A stretch of 5,206 nt of DNA from Bacillota bacterium (GTDB taxonomy: Bacteria; Bacillota; UBA4882; UBA8346), in the NCBI GenBank assembly GCA_023435225.1, contig JAEYRX010000073.1, positions 1-5,206 on the forward strand, written 5' to 3'. Below the pieces are notes generated by a model. That model saw nothing but the letters and a program-made list of their open reading frames with translations. It did not search any database and was not told where the DNA came from. The position numbers and the translations under genes were made by a program. This document shows, piece after piece, positions 3,769 through 5,206 of this stretch (its first letter is position 1; each line of letters opens with the position of its first letter).

Positions 3769-5206
3769 TTTAGGCACCACCAATAGTCTGGTAGCTTACT
3801 GGAGTGAAAAGGGACCGGCGATTATTCCGAATGTATTAGGCTCAAATCTCACTCCGTCGGTAGTCAGCATTGACGAAAATGGGGAATTATTGGTGGGTCA
3901 GATAGCCAAAGAGCGCCTAATCACTCATCCCGAGGTGACGGCCGCGGTTTTTAAACGCTATATGGGAACGGAAAAAAAATATCATTTAGGCAAATATTCA
4001 TTTACTCCCGAAGAACTGTCATCATTCGTCATCCGGTCATTAAAGGCCGATGCCGAAGCTTTTTTAAAACAGGAAGTCACCGAAGCGGTGATCAGTGTTC
4101 CGGCTTATTTCAACGACGCGCAGCGCAAAGCCACTAAACGGGCCGGGGAAATCGCCGGGTTAAAGGTTGAAAGGCTGATCAGCGAACCGACTGCGGCGGC
4201 GGTAGCCTATGGCCTGCCTCAAGCTGAGAACAATACCAAGTTCTTAATTTTTGATCTGGGTGGAGGCACCTTTGATGTTTCGGTTTTGGAACTGTTTGAA
4301 GGAGTAATGGAAGTCCAATCGGTTGCGGGTGACAATTTTCTTGGCGGTGAAGATTTTACCGAACTGATAATGACCCATTTTTGTCAAAGCCATGGTCTTG
4401 ATCCGGGAAAGCTGGAAATAAAAGAACGCAACAGTCTTTATAAACAGGCGGAAATTTGTAAATACAAGCTGGGTGAAAATAATGAAGTCAAAATGAGTGT
4501 CATGGTTGATACGGAAATCAAGGATGCCGTTATTGACCGGACCAGTTTTGAAAAGCTGGTCCATCCCCTCTTATTGCGTCTGCGCCAACCCATCGAACGG
4601 GTGCTGCGCGATGCGTCGCTAACACCGGCTGATTTAGACGCGGTAATACTCATTGGAGGAGCGACCCGAATGCCGGTCATTAGAACGGTGGTAACTAGAA
4701 TGTTCGGCCGATTGCCGTTCTCAAATATCAACCCTGATGAAGCCGTTGCTTTGGGCGCCGCCATTCAAGGCGCGTTAAAAGCAAGGGATGAGGCATTGGA
4801 TGAAGTGATTTTGACCGACGTCTGCCCCTATTCATTAGGTGTAAACGTAGTTAGATATATGGATGGTAATACTTATAAATCCGGCTATTTCTTACCGATC
4901 ATCGAAAGAAATACTCCGATCCCGGTAAGCCGGGTGGAACGATTGACGACCATAAAAGATAATCAACAAGCTATTTTTTTTGGAATATATCAAGGTGAAA
5001 GCCGGAAGGTGGAAAATTATATTTTGCTTGGAGAGATGCGGATTGAGATTCCACCGGCTGCCGCGGGTGAACCGGTAATCGATGTGCGTTATACCTACGA
5101 TATTAATGGGATTTTAGAAGTTGAGGTTGAAGTTTTAGACACCGGCAGAAAAGAGCGGGTAGTTATCGAAAAAGATCCCGGGAAATTGACTAAAGAAGAG
5201 ATCGAA
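3749..5206 (+). CDS. hscC: HscC-type Hsp70 chaperone, 5' 486 codons
   Basis: This is an ATP-dependent chaperone of the Hsp70 family, cytosolic, cut by the window edge. The nucleotide-binding domain has all its landmarks: IDLGTTNS (6-13), SVPAYFNDAQR, EPTAAA (146-151), DLGGGTFD (169-176) and GGATRMP (303-309). The linker DEVILTDVCPYSLGV (351-365) replaces the DVTPLSLG type of DnaK, and the substrate-binding beta domain follows (IIERNTPIPVSR). The CPYSLGV linker, the short nucleotide-binding domain without the long insert of DnaK, and the alanine in GGAT match HscC (Hsc62) of E. coli, which is about 556 aa long. Roughly 70 helical-lid residues are therefore missing here. E. coli HscC acts with dedicated J-proteins (DjlB, DjlC) and has been reported to bind sigma-70; whether that holds here is unknown, and no J-protein gene is in the window. 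The start is TTG with a strong ribosome binding site. Two promoters of different operator types and a pair of large hairpins precede it, so expression looks tightly controlled. No CIRCE-like heat-shock operator is seen. Confidence 0.93.
   Translation, partial: MAIIGIDLGTTNSLVAYWSEKGPAIIPNVLGSNLTPSVVSIDENGELLVGQIAKERLITHPEVTAAVFKRYMGTEKKYHLGKYSFTPEELSSFVIRSLKADAEAFLKQEVTEAVISVPAYFNDAQRKATKRAGEIAGLKVERLISEPTAAAVAYGLPQAENNTKFLIFDLGGGTFDVSVLELFEGVMEVQSVAGDNFLGGEDFTELIMTHFCQSHGLDPGKLEIKERNSLYKQAEICKYKLGENNEVKMSVMVDTEIKDAVIDRTSFEKLVHPLLLRLRQPIERVLRDASLTPADLDAVILIGGATRMPVIRTVVTRMFGRLPFSNINPDEAVALGAAIQGALKARDEALDEVILTDVCPYSLGVNVVRYMDGNTYKSGYFLPIIERNTPIPVSRVERLTTIKDNQQAIFFGIYQGESRKVENYILLGEMRIEIPPAAAGEPVIDVRYTYDINGILEVEVEVLDTGRKERVVIEKDPGKLTKEEIE

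Noticed and set aside
4244..4764. Two overlapping minus-strand ORFs of 106 and 108 aa
   Set aside because: They are antisense shadows of the strongly conserved hscC coding sequence.

Overview
The window is AT-rich. It uses strong GAGGTG-type Shine-Dalgarno sequences, a TTG start, and closely spaced sigma-A-like promoters. The HscC-type Hsp70 and the PksJ/FAAL-like acyl ligase also fit a low-GC Gram-positive (Bacillota, clostridial or related). This placement is inference; there is no rRNA or other marker gene to fix it.

Layout, left to right, with all genes on the + strand: (1) the 3' end of a gene for a modular, probably extracellular protein with a fibronectin-III-like domain and a LamG-type jelly-roll domain, closed by a clear intrinsic terminator at 896-923. 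(2) A ~300-bp regulatory stretch with two promoters of unusual shared geometry. (3) A complete 588-aa AMP-forming acyl ligase (1226-2992). (4) A 98-bp MITE-like hairpin element bounded by a TTAG duplication (3014-3119), then a GC-rich hairpin that may terminate the ligase transcript. (5) A ~500-bp regulatory stretch with a second copy of each promoter type and, between them, two homologous tandem hairpins whose stems differ by compensatory changes. (6) A doubtful 58-aa ORF. (7) hscC, which starts at TTG 3749 and runs off the window after 486 codons.

The main result lies in the non-coding DNA. Two operator types occur, B (ATGACA-AATGTCAT-like) and A (ATACT-nn-AGTAT). Each is arranged as two boxes 22 bp apart, with a -35 hexamer starting 8-9 bp past the centre of the second box. 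Both types precede the acyl ligase (order A then B), and both precede hscC (order B, hairpins, then A). This looks like two regulators, probably dimeric NarL/LuxR-class activators, that jointly control an acyl-activating enzyme and a specialised chaperone. The regulators are not in the window. The hairpin pair would form the 5' leader of the transcript from the upstream hscC promoter and is the best candidate for an undescribed structured element.
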